Source: JAUILA01 sp964563925
GTDB taxonomy: Bacteria > Bacteroidota > Bacteroidia > Cytophagales > Cyclobacteriaceae
NCBI GenBank assembly: GCA_964563925.1
Contig: CAZLZD010000010.1
Span: forward strand, 34,337 to 98,336
Length of the DNA: 64,000 nt
Reading direction: 5' to 3'
The notes under the pieces are model-generated. The model did no database searches and had not been told where the DNA came from. It was given only the letters and a program-made list of their open reading frames with translations. This document shows positions 17,344-26,432 of this stretch, one piece after another. Position numbers and translations under genes: made by a program. Position 1 is the first letter of the stretch. Each line of letters begins with the position of its first letter.

Positions 17344-18066
17344 TTACCTGAAGAGATTGTATCGGAGGATGCAGTAAATGGCACGAAAACCATCTTTCCA
17401 GTTGATCTTTTTACCCTCGGCATAGGTACGGCCGTAATAGGAAATGCCCACCTCATAAATTCGTATGCCCGGTAAGCGGGCGATCTTTGCCGTCACCTCC
17501 GGCTCAAAACCAAACCTCTTCTCCCTGAGTTTAATTTTCCTTACGATCTCGCTCCGGAAAAGCTTATAACAGGTTTCCATATCGGTCAGGTTAAGGTTGG
17601 TCAGGGCGTTGCTCAGGGAGGTAAGGAATTTATTGCCTACTGAATGCCAGAAAAAGAGGATGCGATGCGGTTTTCCGCCCATAAACCGGGAGCCGTAGAC
17701 CACATCCGCGACCCCATCCAGCACCGGCCTGAGGAGTTCATTAATTTCCCGCGGATCATACTCCAGGTCGGCATCCTGCACAATGAGAAAATCACCGCTG
17801 GCGCCGGCAATCCCGGTGTGAAGAGCCGCGCCCTTGCCCATATTCTTTTCATGCCGGATATACGTGAGGGGAAAATCCGGGAATTGCTTCTGATAGGCCT
17901 GAATCCGCTCTTCGGTATTATCGGTGGAACAATCATTGATCACAACCACCTCTTTGCCTACCTCTTCAATCAGCCGGAGTTCACGCAGCTTGTCAAGAAT
18001 GCGGTGGATGGTCGGACCTTCATTGTAGGCTGGCACCAGGATGGATAATCGAAGGGGTTCAGACAT
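17344..18066 (-). CDS. DPM1-like family 2 glycosyltransferase
   Basis: A 240-residue GT2 enzyme of the dolichol-phosphate-mannose-synthase-like type. It has LSILVPAYNEGPTI at the start, the VVINDCSTDNT strand, the DADLEYDP metal site near residue 100 and the GSRFMGG and MxTCYKLFR motifs of this branch. It has no C-terminal membrane segments, so it should work at the cytoplasmic face, moving a hexose from a nucleotide sugar to a polyprenyl phosphate or another acceptor. It is divergent from the DegT-type aminotransferase. Confidence 0.92.
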   Translation of the reverse strand: MSEPLRLSILVPAYNEGPTIHRILDKLRELRLIEEVGKEVVVINDCSTDNTEERIQAYQKQFPDFPLTYIRHEKNMGKGAALHTGIAGASGDFLIVQDADLEYDPREINELLRPVLDGVADVVYGSRFMGGKPHRILFFWHSVGNKFLTSLSNALTNLNLTDMETCYKLFRSEIVRKIKLREKRFGFEPEVTAKIARLPGIRIYEVGISYYGRTYAEGKKINWKDGFRAIYCILRYNLFR

Positions 18067-18219
18067 ATAGTTCCCGAAAGGGCAATAACCGTATCAAGCC
18101 GGAAAGTTATTTTAATTCTCTATAAAGACAAAAAGATTGCTGACCTATGGGAATATTTCGGCCGGAATTCTGTCCTGTTGCCATTTACTTGCCATATTTG
18201 TATTCCACATTCTCCTGCC

Positions 18220-19326
18220 ATGCGCGTACCTTTTGCAGACCTTACCCGCCAATATCAAGAAATTCGTCCCGAAGTGGATGAAGCCATCCGGCAGGTATTT
18301 GAGCGGGGCTCGTTTACCAATGACGCTGCGGTACGGGATTTCGAAAAGGACTTTGCCAGGTTACATGCCCCTGGAGAATGTATCGCTGTGGGCAATGGAA
18401 CGGCGGCCTTGCACACCGCCTTGCTGGCAGCAGGTATCGGGCCCGGAGACGAGGTGCTGCTCCCTTCCCATACCTTTATTTCCACTGCCCTGGCGGTGAG
18501 TCATGCCGGGGCCACCCCTGTTTTTGTGGATTGCGATCCTGAGTATTACCTGATTGACGCGGAGAATGCGGCACAGAAAATAACGGTGCGGACCAGGGCC
18601 ATTATAGCCGTGCACCTGTACGGACAGATGGCCGCCATGGAGAAAATTCAGGACCTGGCTGATACACATAACCTGCTGATCATTGAAGATTGTGCCCAGG
18701 CACACCTTGCCACCCGCAAGGACCGGGTCGCCGGTACCTGGGGGATTGCGGGTTGTTTCAGTTTCTATCCGGTCAAAAACCTGGGGGCCTATGGAGAAGG
18801 AGGCGCAGTGATTTCAGCATCAAAGGATCTTATTACCAGGGTCAAAATGCTCCGGACTTACGGGTCTTCGGATAAATATACCTATGAATTTCCCGGTTTT
18901 AATTACCGGATGAGCGAACTCCAGGGAGCCATTCTCCGGGTAAAACTACGGCACCTGCAAAACTGGAATTCACGCAGGGCCAAGATGGCAGATTATTATA
19001 ACGAACAGCTAAAAGAGGTTAGCCAGATCGCACTCCCAAAAGTGATGGAAGGAAATAACCATGTATATCATTTATATGTGATCAGGACCGAAAGAAGGGA
19101 TGCCCTGAGAGAATACCTGACCCGGGCCGGCATCACCACGGAAATACACTACCCCCGCCCCTGTCATTTACAGCCGGTATATGCCCATTCAGACTACCGG
19201 CCGGGTGCACTCCCCGTAACAGAAATGATTACCGGGCAGATTCTTTCGCTACCGCTTAACGAACAATTAACCCCGGCCCAGGCAGATTATGTCTGCGAAA
19301 CCATCCGCTCGTTCTTTACTTCCTGA
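18220..19326 (+). CDS. DegT/DnrJ/EryC1 sugar aminotransferase
   Basis: A 368-residue PLP enzyme that puts an amino group on a keto-sugar nucleotide. The PLP lysine is K186 (FYPVKNLGAYGEGG) and D157 in IIEDCAQAH binds the cofactor. The N-terminal PFADLTRQYQEI is typical. I use the ATG at 18220; the frame extends to a TTG at 18178, but those 14 residues are not family-like. A near -7 box (CATATTTG, 18193-18200) precedes the start. The product sugar is unknown and the other genes of such a pathway are not adjacent. Confidence 0.93.
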   Translation: MRVPFADLTRQYQEIRPEVDEAIRQVFERGSFTNDAAVRDFEKDFARLHAPGECIAVGNGTAALHTALLAAGIGPGDEVLLPSHTFISTALAVSHAGATPVFVDCDPEYYLIDAENAAQKITVRTRAIIAVHLYGQMAAMEKIQDLADTHNLLIIEDCAQAHLATRKDRVAGTWGIAGCFSFYPVKNLGAYGEGGAVISASKDLITRVKMLRTYGSSDKYTYEFPGFNYRMSELQGAILRVKLRHLQNWNSRRAKMADYYNEQLKEVSQIALPKVMEGNNHVYHLYVIRTERRDALREYLTRAGITTEIHYPRPCHLQPVYAHSDYRPGALPVTEMITGQILSLPLNEQLTPAQADYVCETIRSFFTS

Positions 19327-19545
19327 TCAGGATTGCCTTCCCGGATCAGTCTGGGGCGGATATTCACGTCGCGACGGCTCAGGACCGGGCTCCGGTTGCT
19401 GCGGATCCGTTCCGGGCTCCACCGGCGGCTGCAGCGGCGATGGCTCCGGGTCAGGTTCCGTCAGGGGCTCCACGGGGGGAGTCAATGGGTTAGGCTCTAC
19501 CGGCGGATCTATCTCTGGTTCCTTTTGATTAAAATATGTTCTCAT
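19327..19545 (-). CDS. Small proline- and glutamate-rich protein
   Basis: A 72-residue frame, MRTYFNQKEPEIDPP and onward, in which Pro, Glu and Asp make up most of the sequence. The unit PPVEP occurs three times with irregular spacers (PNPLT, LTEPDPEPSPLQ). No signal peptide, membrane segment or cysteine is seen, so an extended, acidic, disordered chain is expected. The stop abuts that of the convergent DegT gene. The opposite strand gives an arginine-rich nonsense frame, so the minus strand is the coding one if the gene is real. Confidence 0.55.
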   Translation of the reverse strand: MRTYFNQKEPEIDPPVEPNPLTPPVEPLTEPDPEPSPLQPPVEPGTDPQQPEPGPEPSRREYPPQTDPGRQS

Positions 19546-19623
19546 GTCTGATTCCTTGATTTATCTTATTATAAGAAAAACCATGGGAAGAAGCCATGAA
19601 ATACCTCATCAATTATGTAATTA

Positions 19624-20751
19624 TTAACCGGCCGTGAAATATATCTCCATTAACCCTTCGGCCACCGCCGATGCCCCGATGAAAATACCTATTCCAATGG
19701 TAGTATTCCGTGGGGTCAGGCAATTGAAAATATAAGGCAGTCCGCATACATGCGCTATTCCAAGTGTAACCGACAGGATCAGTACCATCCCGATAAACAG
19801 CGAAGGTATTCCGATAACCAGGAAGCTTGCCACGACACTGGCAAGCAAGACCACGAGACTTGTGTTCAGATATTTCCTCACCCCGATACGGGCAATAGGC
19901 CGGCTGACGGCAAATGCACAAACTGCCGAAAGGGTAAGCAGCAGAAATGACCATTGTTTTCCTGAGAATAATTCAGTGGTAAACGTTTCCGGTATAAATT
20001 CCACCAGGAAAGCCCTGCCTAGTCCGAGTACCAGACCGATTCCCGCGATGGTGAGAAAGGGAGTGGATCCGTTTCCGTGATAATTACGGACACCGGATGT
20101 CCGCTCGGCTACTTCGTCACTGCTCAGCTTGTTGAACAGCATGCCCGTACCGAGTACAAGCACCCCTCCCACGATAAAGGTCAGGGTCTCGCCGAAAAAC
20201 CGGACCAGTTCGATTACCAGCGGTTCCAGGGAATAAACGAGTTCTGTCAGCAATACGATCACACCCATGACCACCGGCAGATTCTTGCGTGCCGCAAAGC
20301 GTTCGATCATTGAAAATGCCGGAGCAATAAAAATACTCATACTGATCAGCCACAATACGATCATATAAGGAAGCACAGAAGCCAGAACACCCCCGGGACC
20401 CATATAGATAATGGAGGCCACCACCATAAATATCATGGCGGTGGTACTGATCCCTACCATGAATACAATGAAAAACCTGCCTTTATTTACCAGGATACGA
20501 TCGGCCACCCAGCCAGCCAGCACCGGTACAATGACCAGTATGATCGCTTTGGCGACAACCAGGAAGCTGCCCAGGTGCAGCGCACTGAACTTGGCAAGCA
20601 ATACCGGCTGGTATTCGAGATAGGCGATCCAGCTGATCGCTATGGCCACATTCAGGGCGCCCAGGCTGGCGACTTCATTCCACTTGATACCGCTGACGGC
20701 AGATTGTATAGTGCCGGTCATATTTTGTCCGGCTGACTGTGTTAATTGCAT
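19624..20751 (-). CDS. Major facilitator superfamily-like transporter
   Basis: A 375-residue integral membrane protein with about eleven or twelve hydrophobic helices and a cytoplasmic loop near the middle (about 205-225, KLSSDEVAERTSG). The loop after helix 2 (GWVADRILVNKGR) is a recognisable MFS motif A (G-x-x-x-D-R-x-x-x-K/R-R). The substrate is unknown. It is transcribed away from the VOC-domain lipoprotein, across a 316-base spacer with two inverted repeats. Confidence 0.82.
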   Translation of the reverse strand: MQLTQSAGQNMTGTIQSAVSGIKWNEVASLGALNVAIAISWIAYLEYQPVLLAKFSALHLGSFLVVAKAIILVIVPVLAGWVADRILVNKGRFFIVFMVGISTTAMIFMVVASIIYMGPGGVLASVLPYMIVLWLISMSIFIAPAFSMIERFAARKNLPVVMGVIVLLTELVYSLEPLVIELVRFFGETLTFIVGGVLVLGTGMLFNKLSSDEVAERTSGVRNYHGNGSTPFLTIAGIGLVLGLGRAFLVEFIPETFTTELFSGKQWSFLLLTLSAVCAFAVSRPIARIGVRKYLNTSLVVLLASVVASFLVIGIPSLFIGMVLILSVTLGIAHVCGLPYIFNCLTPRNTTIGIGIFIGASAVAEGLMEIYFTAG

Positions 20752-21067
20752 GTCCTTTATGCGTTTAGTTCGGGTACAAATTCTTTTGCTTTATACCCGT
20801 AAGCAGCGCATTGGTAACTCCATACGGCCTTTATTGCCCTTTTCAAAGGCCTGGCATCATTGGGAACCTGACCTGAAAAGGAATCTGTATAACATATATG
20901 TACAAATATTGGCAATAAGCCGGAATGCACACTTTACAAAGACGAGTTCTTTGGTACCGCTTGGGAGTAACGTTAAGCCTCCTGCAACTCCCGGATCATT
21001 CTTTGGCGAATCCCTGAATTTTTTGCTAACTTCTCCCAAATGAGTCAGCCTCACTAAAAAACCATTA
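20752..21067. other. Divergent intergenic region with two inverted repeats
   Basis: This 316-base spacer separates the MFS gene and the VOC lipoprotein gene and holds no gene I can support. Two inverted repeats are seen: CGGGTA / TACCCG at 20771-20776 and 20794-20799, within 30 bases of the MFS start, and GGCCTTT / AAAGGCC at 20826-20832 and 20845-20851. The first is placed as an operator could be. Neither is followed by a T-run, so they are not terminators. Confidence 0.5.
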
Positions 21068-21910
21068 ATGATCAGGAATAGCATGCTCGCCTTTTGCACA
21101 GGATTGTTACTCTTATCCTGTACGGGGCAAAATTATCCGCCCATCATAGAAACCCCGACCTATACGTACCGGCACGGGGATTTCGTCTGGCATGAGCTTG
21201 CCACTACCGACCTGGCGGGCTCACGCAATTTTTACCGGGAACTGTTTCATTGGGAGTTTGAAGAATTCGATGTGGATGGCAGCAATTATCTCCTGGTCAG
21301 AAATGAAGGGAAATATATTGCCGGTATGATCAGTGTACCTGAGTCAAATAAAACCACCTGGCTCGGCGCCATATCCGTTGAAAATACTGAGAACGCGGTG
21401 GACAGGGCTGTACGGAATGGTAGTGACGTGCTTATTTCATCCACCCTTTTACCGGGCAGAGGCAGCATGGCACTGGTCAGGGACCCTCAGGGTGCCCTTA
21501 CCAGTTTTATTCACAGCAATATCGGGGATCCGGCCCTGGAGGAGGTGAATTCTTTTGAATGGTTATGGACGGAACTCTGGGCGGATAAGCCCAAGGAAGC
21601 CGGAAACTACTATTCAGCCATTTTTCCCTATACGGTAAGTGAAACGTCCGTCGACGGGAAGCCCTACTGGGTTTTGAACAAGGGTATGCACAAAGTTGGC
21701 GGGATCATTCAGAACCCTGTGGAAAACATGAATTCCATGTGGGTCCCCTACATTAAGGTGGTAGACCCTGAATTTATGGCTCAGAAGGCGAAAAAGCTGG
21801 GGGCAACAATCCTGCTGGAGCCTTCAGAAGAAATCAGAAACAGTTCGGTAGCCGTGCTTGCCGATCCTAACGGGGCTATTTTCTGTCTTCAGAAATGGCC
21901 GTTAAATTAA
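21068..21910 (+). CDS. Lipoprotein with two VOC (glyoxalase-like) domains
   Basis: A 280-residue predicted lipoprotein: the signal segment ends in LLLSC (C18). Two VOC domains follow (about 35-150 and 160-278), each starting with a WHEL / WTEL type strand and ending with a DPQGA / DPNGA metal-side loop. The CFP-30B-like tandem arrangement is common in small metal-dependent lyases, dioxygenases and binding proteins. Export of a VOC protein to the envelope is less usual. It is first of three plus-strand genes at spacings of three bases or less. Confidence 0.88.
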   Translation: MIRNSMLAFCTGLLLLSCTGQNYPPIIETPTYTYRHGDFVWHELATTDLAGSRNFYRELFHWEFEEFDVDGSNYLLVRNEGKYIAGMISVPESNKTTWLGAISVENTENAVDRAVRNGSDVLISSTLLPGRGSMALVRDPQGALTSFIHSNIGDPALEEVNSFEWLWTELWADKPKEAGNYYSAIFPYTVSETSVDGKPYWVLNKGMHKVGGIIQNPVENMNSMWVPYIKVVDPEFMAQKAKKLGATILLEPSEEIRNSSVAVLADPNGAIFCLQKWPLN

Positions 21911-21913
21911 GAT

Positions 21914-22099
21914 ATGATGAAATCCAGATTAGCTAAAATTCTATTTTCGCTTGCCCTTATCGCCGGACTCGGGTTTCTCGATAGTTGCTCGAATGCACAT
22001 TGGGGCTCCAGTATGGGCGTCAACATGCAATTCGGACCCTCAGGCCCCAGGGTCACTCCTTCCTTCAACGTGGGAGTTTACAGCGGGGGAAGGTGGTAA
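21914..22099 (+). CDS. Small Gly/Ser-rich lipoprotein
   Basis: A 61-residue protein with a lipoprotein signal (FLDSC, C25). The mature part is only 36 residues and rich in Gly, Ser, Asn and Pro, with the repeated pattern GVNMQFGPSGPRV and FNVGVYSGGRW. Small proteins of this shape occur in Bacteroidota; I know of no function. It starts three bases after the VOC gene and its stop lies within the start region of the next gene. Confidence 0.7.
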   Translation: MMKSRLAKILFSLALIAGLGFLDSCSNAHWGSSMGVNMQFGPSGPRVTPSFNVGVYSGGRW

Positions 22100-23268
22100 G
22101 ACGTTCCCCGTTTTTGCGGTCTTGCCTGCTTATGCTGATTGTCTGCTGGCTGACTGCACCTGCGGTTTACGGGCAGATCGTTGAGGGAATGATCACGGAT
22201 GATGAAACCGGCGAACCAGTACCCTTTGCCAGCGTATACCTGGCCAATACCCTGACGGGTACTTCTTCCCTGGAGGACGGCTCCTTCCGGCTCAAAGCCT
22301 TTTCCCCGGGCAAGTACATCCTGACCATCTCTTCAGTAGGCTACGCTACCATTGCCAGGGAAATACTGCTTGATGAAGGTCAGACACTGCAGGTAAACCT
22401 CCGGCTCTCTCCACAGGCTGTAAGCCTGCCGGCAATTTATGTGAAAGCAGATACCAGCAACCGGGAAGCTTACTTTCAGTTTTTCAAACGATATTTCATC
22501 GGGACCAACCGGGCATCGAATGGCTGTGAGATTCTGAATCCACGCACCCTGTTTTTTTATCATGACCAGCTCAGGCAGAAATTCTACGCACATGCCAGAA
22601 GGCCCGTACAAATCAGAAATGAGTATTTGGGATACCTGGTTACGTACGATATGAAATCCTTTGTATTTGACCTGAATGACCGTAAAGTCAATTACATAGG
22701 AATTCCCCGGTATGAATTGCTTGATACCGAAAAGCCGAAGAAGCGTTGGATAAAAAACCGAAAACGAACCTACCTGGGTTCTCCCACCCATTTTTTTCGG
22801 TCTCTGTATAATGATGCGCTGGAGGAATCCGGTTTTCGGGTAACCATTCTCCACCGTAAGCCAAACCCTGATATATTACCGGACCCTGTGATCAGGAATA
22901 AGATTGCCTACTACGAAAAGAAGGTAGCCGGAAGAAATACCTCGTTAAGTTACCGGAGTATCACAGCCGACAAGGATAGCCTGGAGCATTACCGCCAAAT
23001 GCTGACGGCGCCCAGGTATATTGATACACCCGGCCCCCGTATCACGGAGGCCTCCGGGCTGATGAGCGACAATATCATTACCTACCAGGGGTGGCTGGTG
23101 ATACAATACCACGGCCACATCTCCCAGATCCATATTTCCGATCCGGTCAGGGTGTATAAAAATGGGTATTATGAAGACATCCTCTCCGTATTCATTGACG
23201 GTTACTGGGGAAATGAATATACCATTTCAACGATGCTGCCGCTTGATTTTGTCTTATCGGATGAGTGA
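22093..23268 (+). CDS. Secreted protein with CarboxypepD_reg-like domain
   Basis: A 391-residue exported protein. From the GTG at 22093 it begins VVRRSPFLRSCLLM and has a signal peptide ending near VYGQ. Residues about 29-110 form the carboxypeptidase-regulatory-like beta-sandwich (GMITDDETGEPVPFASVYL, then VGYATIAREI). This domain often precedes outer-membrane barrels, but here it is followed by about 270 residues with no TonB plug or clear barrel. The GTG overlaps the stop of the small lipoprotein gene (GTGGTAA), which suggests coupling; the frame is open further upstream but without signal-like sequence. Confidence 0.82.
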   Translation: MVRRSPFLRSCLLMLIVCWLTAPAVYGQIVEGMITDDETGEPVPFASVYLANTLTGTSSLEDGSFRLKAFSPGKYILTISSVGYATIAREILLDEGQTLQVNLRLSPQAVSLPAIYVKADTSNREAYFQFFKRYFIGTNRASNGCEILNPRTLFFYHDQLRQKFYAHARRPVQIRNEYLGYLVTYDMKSFVFDLNDRKVNYIGIPRYELLDTEKPKKRWIKNRKRTYLGSPTHFFRSLYNDALEESGFRVTILHRKPNPDILPDPVIRNKIAYYEKKVAGRNTSLSYRSITADKDSLEHYRQMLTAPRYIDTPGPRITEASGLMSDNIITYQGWLVIQYHGHISQIHISDPVRVYKNGYYEDILSVFIDGYWGNEYTISTMLPLDFVLSDE

Positions 23269-23305
23269 CAGGACCGGACGAGCCCTTCATAGACTCATGA
23301 ATGCC

Positions 23306-25456
23306 CTATTTGTGACGGATCACGGGTAATTCGCGGTATCGACTACCGGTGGCGCGATACAGTGCATTTACAATAGCGGCGGTGGCAGGCCCTTGCGAAG
23401 CCTCCCCTGCTCCCAGCGGAGGTTCATCCGGCCTGTCGATCAGCCTTACCTCCACTGTCGGAGCCTCCTGGAAACGAAGTATCGGATAGGTATTCCAGTC
23501 CTGTGAAGTGACATGTTGTGAATCAAAATCCACTTCCTCATACAACGCCCAGCTGGCCGACTGGATCATCCCTCCTTCAAGCTGGTTTTTCAGGCCATCC
23601 GGATTGATTACTTCTCCCGCATCGGCAAATGCCCACATCTGTCGTACCTCCGGCCGGTTCGGATCGGTGGCATCCACGAGCGCTGCCACCGCACAGTAGG
23701 TGGCCGAATTTTTATAGCGTGAAAAAGCGATCCCCAACCCTTCGTTTTCTCCGGTCCGGACACCGCTGATCATTTCGCGCAATCCCTCCAGGCAATAGTT
23801 GGCCCGGGGATCCTCAAGATGCATAACCCTGAAATCCACAGGGTCTTTTCCAGCCTTCTCAGCCAGCTCATCCATAAATGACTCAATGGCAAAAATATTT
23901 GCATAGGCACCCAAACCCCTTAACGCAGAAAACCGCAGCGGGCCCGACACGATATGACTGCTCAGCTGCATATTCTCCAGCACGTAATAAGGGCGTGCAT
24001 TACGCGTCGCTCCACCCCTGAACCCGCCGGATGGGGCCGGATGCGGCTTTTCCAGGAAACGGGCCGGAAGAAGACTGCCGGCGTTGCCCCCCGGGCGCGT
24101 ACTGTGTCCGTCTGACCACAGATCATACGTCCAGCCCATGATGCGCCCTTCCCCGTCAATTCCGGCCTTTAACTTCATTAACATGGCCGTACCATAGGGT
24201 TCCCAGCCATGCTCCTCTTCCCTCATCCATTGCAGGCGGACATGCCTTCCCGGATAATTCATTGCGAGCAAGGCCGCCTCCGCCGCCACATCATCTGCAC
24301 CGTTATGTCCGTAGCAACCTGAACCGGGAACTCCTTTTACACTGATCTGACCGGCCGGTATGTTCAGCATGGCGGCAAGTGAAGATCTCAACGGGTAAAC
24401 ACCCTGGCTGTGGGTCCAAACCGAGAGCTGGTTATTATCATAAAGGGCCACGGCACAGGAAGGGCCGTTGGCAGCATGCATGATATAAGGCTTGAAATAA
24501 GTGGCTTCATGCGTATTGTCCCCGATCATCCCGTCAGGATCTCCGGTACGCTCGTCCACCCTGCTGTCGGCTGGTAATGCGGTCAGTTGATCTTTCAGCG
24601 ATCCCCGGGGCAATGGATCACCCTCTTTCCAGGTGATTTTATCTTTCAGCTGTCTGCTGACCCTGATCGCCTCCCATTCATCCCCGGCAATAACACCGAC
24701 AAAACTACCGTCCCTGATAATGGTAACTGAAGGGTCATCCTGCCAGCCGGAAATATCAATATGTTCCAGCCGGGCTGTATAGGAAGGTGGCCTGATGATC
24801 CGGGCGTGTACCATCCCGTCGAACCGGAGGTCCTGCACGTAGGTCATCTTCCCGCGCACCATCCGGGCGATGTCTTCCCGGGGAACAGGATGCCCGACGG
24901 TCTTTCGCCTTGTCTTGGCGTAGATTTCCCCGGGTTCCAAAATAGTATCCGTTAATTGTCGTCCGGCCAGCAAATCAGCGAGGGTTTGTTCCTTATTGTC
25001 ATGTACCAGCTTTCCATTCTCCATCCGCACCTCCGTAGCAGGTACACCCCATTTTTCCGCCGCCAGGCTGACGAGTTTTTCCCTGGCACAGGCAGAGGCG
25101 CGCCGTACGTTCATGGCGCTGGATTCCATGGATCTCGATCCGGCCGTATAGCCTTCATCCGGGGTTACTCCTGTCTCGGCAAGCTGAATTTCGGTTTGTT
25201 CAACCGGCAAGGAAAGTTCTTCAGCTGCCACCTGCCGGATCGCCGTACTGAGACCCTGTCCCAGCTCCATTTTGCCTGTTATTACCTGCACCTTCCCACT
25301 ACCGGTTATCCGCAGCCAGGCATTGATCTGATCTTCATCGGGCAGAGGCTGAAGGACTGGTTCGGCGCCACGCACGCACGCTGCTCCCGCGATGGAAAAG
25401 CCGATGGTGAGTGATCCGGCTGCCTTGAGAAATTCACGACGCTTGACGGACTTCAT
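23306..25456 (-). CDS. Molybdenum hydroxylase large subunit (isoquinoline 1-oxidoreductase type)
   Basis: A 716-residue molybdopterin-binding subunit of the xanthine dehydrogenase / aldehyde oxidase superfamily, IorB-like branch. A Tat signal (KRREFLKAAG, residues 5-14) places it in the periplasm. The C-terminal PLGAGEASQGP holds the catalytic glutamate, and KMELGQGLSTA and GGFRGGA-type loops bind the cofactor. With the 2Fe-2S subunit it would hydroxylate an aldehyde or N-heterocycle. The start overlaps the small-subunit stop by four bases (ATGA). No FAD subunit, cytochrome or XdhC maturase is adjacent, so the electron acceptor and maturation genes must be elsewhere. Confidence 0.93.
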   Translation of the reverse strand: MKSVKRREFLKAAGSLTIGFSIAGAACVRGAEPVLQPLPDEDQINAWLRITGSGKVQVITGKMELGQGLSTAIRQVAAEELSLPVEQTEIQLAETGVTPDEGYTAGSRSMESSAMNVRRASACAREKLVSLAAEKWGVPATEVRMENGKLVHDNKEQTLADLLAGRQLTDTILEPGEIYAKTRRKTVGHPVPREDIARMVRGKMTYVQDLRFDGMVHARIIRPPSYTARLEHIDISGWQDDPSVTIIRDGSFVGVIAGDEWEAIRVSRQLKDKITWKEGDPLPRGSLKDQLTALPADSRVDERTGDPDGMIGDNTHEATYFKPYIMHAANGPSCAVALYDNNQLSVWTHSQGVYPLRSSLAAMLNIPAGQISVKGVPGSGCYGHNGADDVAAEAALLAMNYPGRHVRLQWMREEEHGWEPYGTAMLMKLKAGIDGEGRIMGWTYDLWSDGHSTRPGGNAGSLLPARFLEKPHPAPSGGFRGGATRNARPYYVLENMQLSSHIVSGPLRFSALRGLGAYANIFAIESFMDELAEKAGKDPVDFRVMHLEDPRANYCLEGLREMISGVRTGENEGLGIAFSRYKNSATYCAVAALVDATDPNRPEVRQMWAFADAGEVINPDGLKNQLEGGMIQSASWALYEEVDFDSQHVTSQDWNTYPILRFQEAPTVEVRLIDRPDEPPLGAGEASQGPATAAIVNALYRATGSRYRELPVIRHK

Positions 25457-25920
25457 TGCTTTTCGGGGATTGAGTCCAGTGCCTTAAGCACCCTTGAATG
25501 TACACCACAACGGCAGATATTGCCCTGCAATTTCTGGCGGATGACCCTGGCGTCCGGCGAAGGATTCTCCTTCAACATCGCCACCGAAGTAATGACCATC
25601 CCATTCAGGCAGTAACCACACTGGGCGGCCTGGGCATCGATAAAGGCCTGCTGTACGGGATGCAGTGCTTCATCATCCCCGGAAAGTCCTTCCAGGGTCG
25701 TAATGTCAGAATCCCCTGCAGACTCAACAGGAATACCACAGGAAGGCACTGCCCGGTCATTAAGAAGGACCATGCACGCGCCACATTGCTGAAGGCCGCA
25801 GCCAAACTTCGGTCCGTTGAGTTTTAACTGATTCCGGAGAATGTACAGCAGCGGGGTATCAGGATCCGCTTCAACCGTTTCATTCCTGCCATTCACCTTT
25901 AATATATACGTTTGCTTCAT
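25453..25920 (-). CDS. (2Fe-2S) subunit of the molybdenum hydroxylase
   Basis: A 155-residue ferredoxin-like subunit. The plant-type 2Fe-2S cluster is held by the cysteines in FGCGLQQCGAC and a later Cys (PSC), and the C-terminal cluster by CGYC and CRC. It has no export signal and is probably carried out by Tat with the large subunit. It passes electrons from the molybdenum centre to an unknown carrier. It is the first gene of the pair. Confidence 0.95.
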   Translation of the reverse strand: MKQTYILKVNGRNETVEADPDTPLLYILRNQLKLNGPKFGCGLQQCGACMVLLNDRAVPSCGIPVESAGDSDITTLEGLSGDDEALHPVQQAFIDAQAAQCGYCLNGMVITSVAMLKENPSPDARVIRQKLQGNICRCGVHSRVLKALDSIPEKQ

Positions 25921-25985
25921 ACGTTTAGCTGTTGAACGATCGCCGGGCCTGTATCAGATACCCATTTTATTCTCTGCATAACCTG

Positions 25986-26432
25986 TCATTCTTCAGACTG
26001 GACCACTTTCACGGTGGAATGCAAATGGGTCATTTTCCAGCCATCCGCTTCCTTCTTCCATATCTTGGTCACATATTCCTTCTGTACTGATCCATCCTCG
26101 CGCGGAATTGTCAATTCATTGATCAGGTAGGCTGATTCCGGACTCAGCACATGGATCGTAACTGTCCTGTCGGCCGACTTTTTAAATGGCCTGGGCATAT
26201 TCTCGCAAAATTTTTTAATCACGAGTTTGGAGGGTGCTTTGTTTCCATTGGCATAGAACTGGATGTCATCGGCCATGAGGGAGACCAGCTTATCGCAATC
26301 ACCTTCCAGAAAGGCAGTTTGTTCCTCGCGATTTACTTCTTCGATTTCCTTTCGGACTTCTTCCTCATTAAACTGCTGGGAGAATGATACGCCCGCCCAC
26401 AGGAGGAGCGGCATGATAATCAGTTTTTTCAT
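25986..26432 (-). CDS. Secreted SnoaL/NTF2-like protein (DUF4440 type)
   Basis: A 148-residue protein with a Sec signal peptide (cleavage near SFSQQ) and a cone-shaped NTF2-like fold: the helix EEVNREEQTAFLEGD, then LMADDIQFYANG, and the C-terminal strands VTKIWKKEADGWKMTHLHST. Members bind or act on small molecules; no catalytic set can be assigned here. It is 65 bases upstream of the molybdenum hydroxylase genes in the same direction and could belong to that unit. Confidence 0.83.
   Translation of the reverse strand: MKKLIIMPLLLWAGVSFSQQFNEEEVRKEIEEVNREEQTAFLEGDCDKLVSLMADDIQFYANGNKAPSKLVIKKFCENMPRPFKKSADRTVTIHVLSPESAYLINELTIPREDGSVQKEYVTKIWKKEADGWKMTHLHSTVKVVQSEE

Noticed and set aside
19333..19551. 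Arginine-rich plus-strand frame
   Set aside because: It is the complement of the Pro/Glu-rich minus-strand gene; its composition follows from that gene's biased codons.
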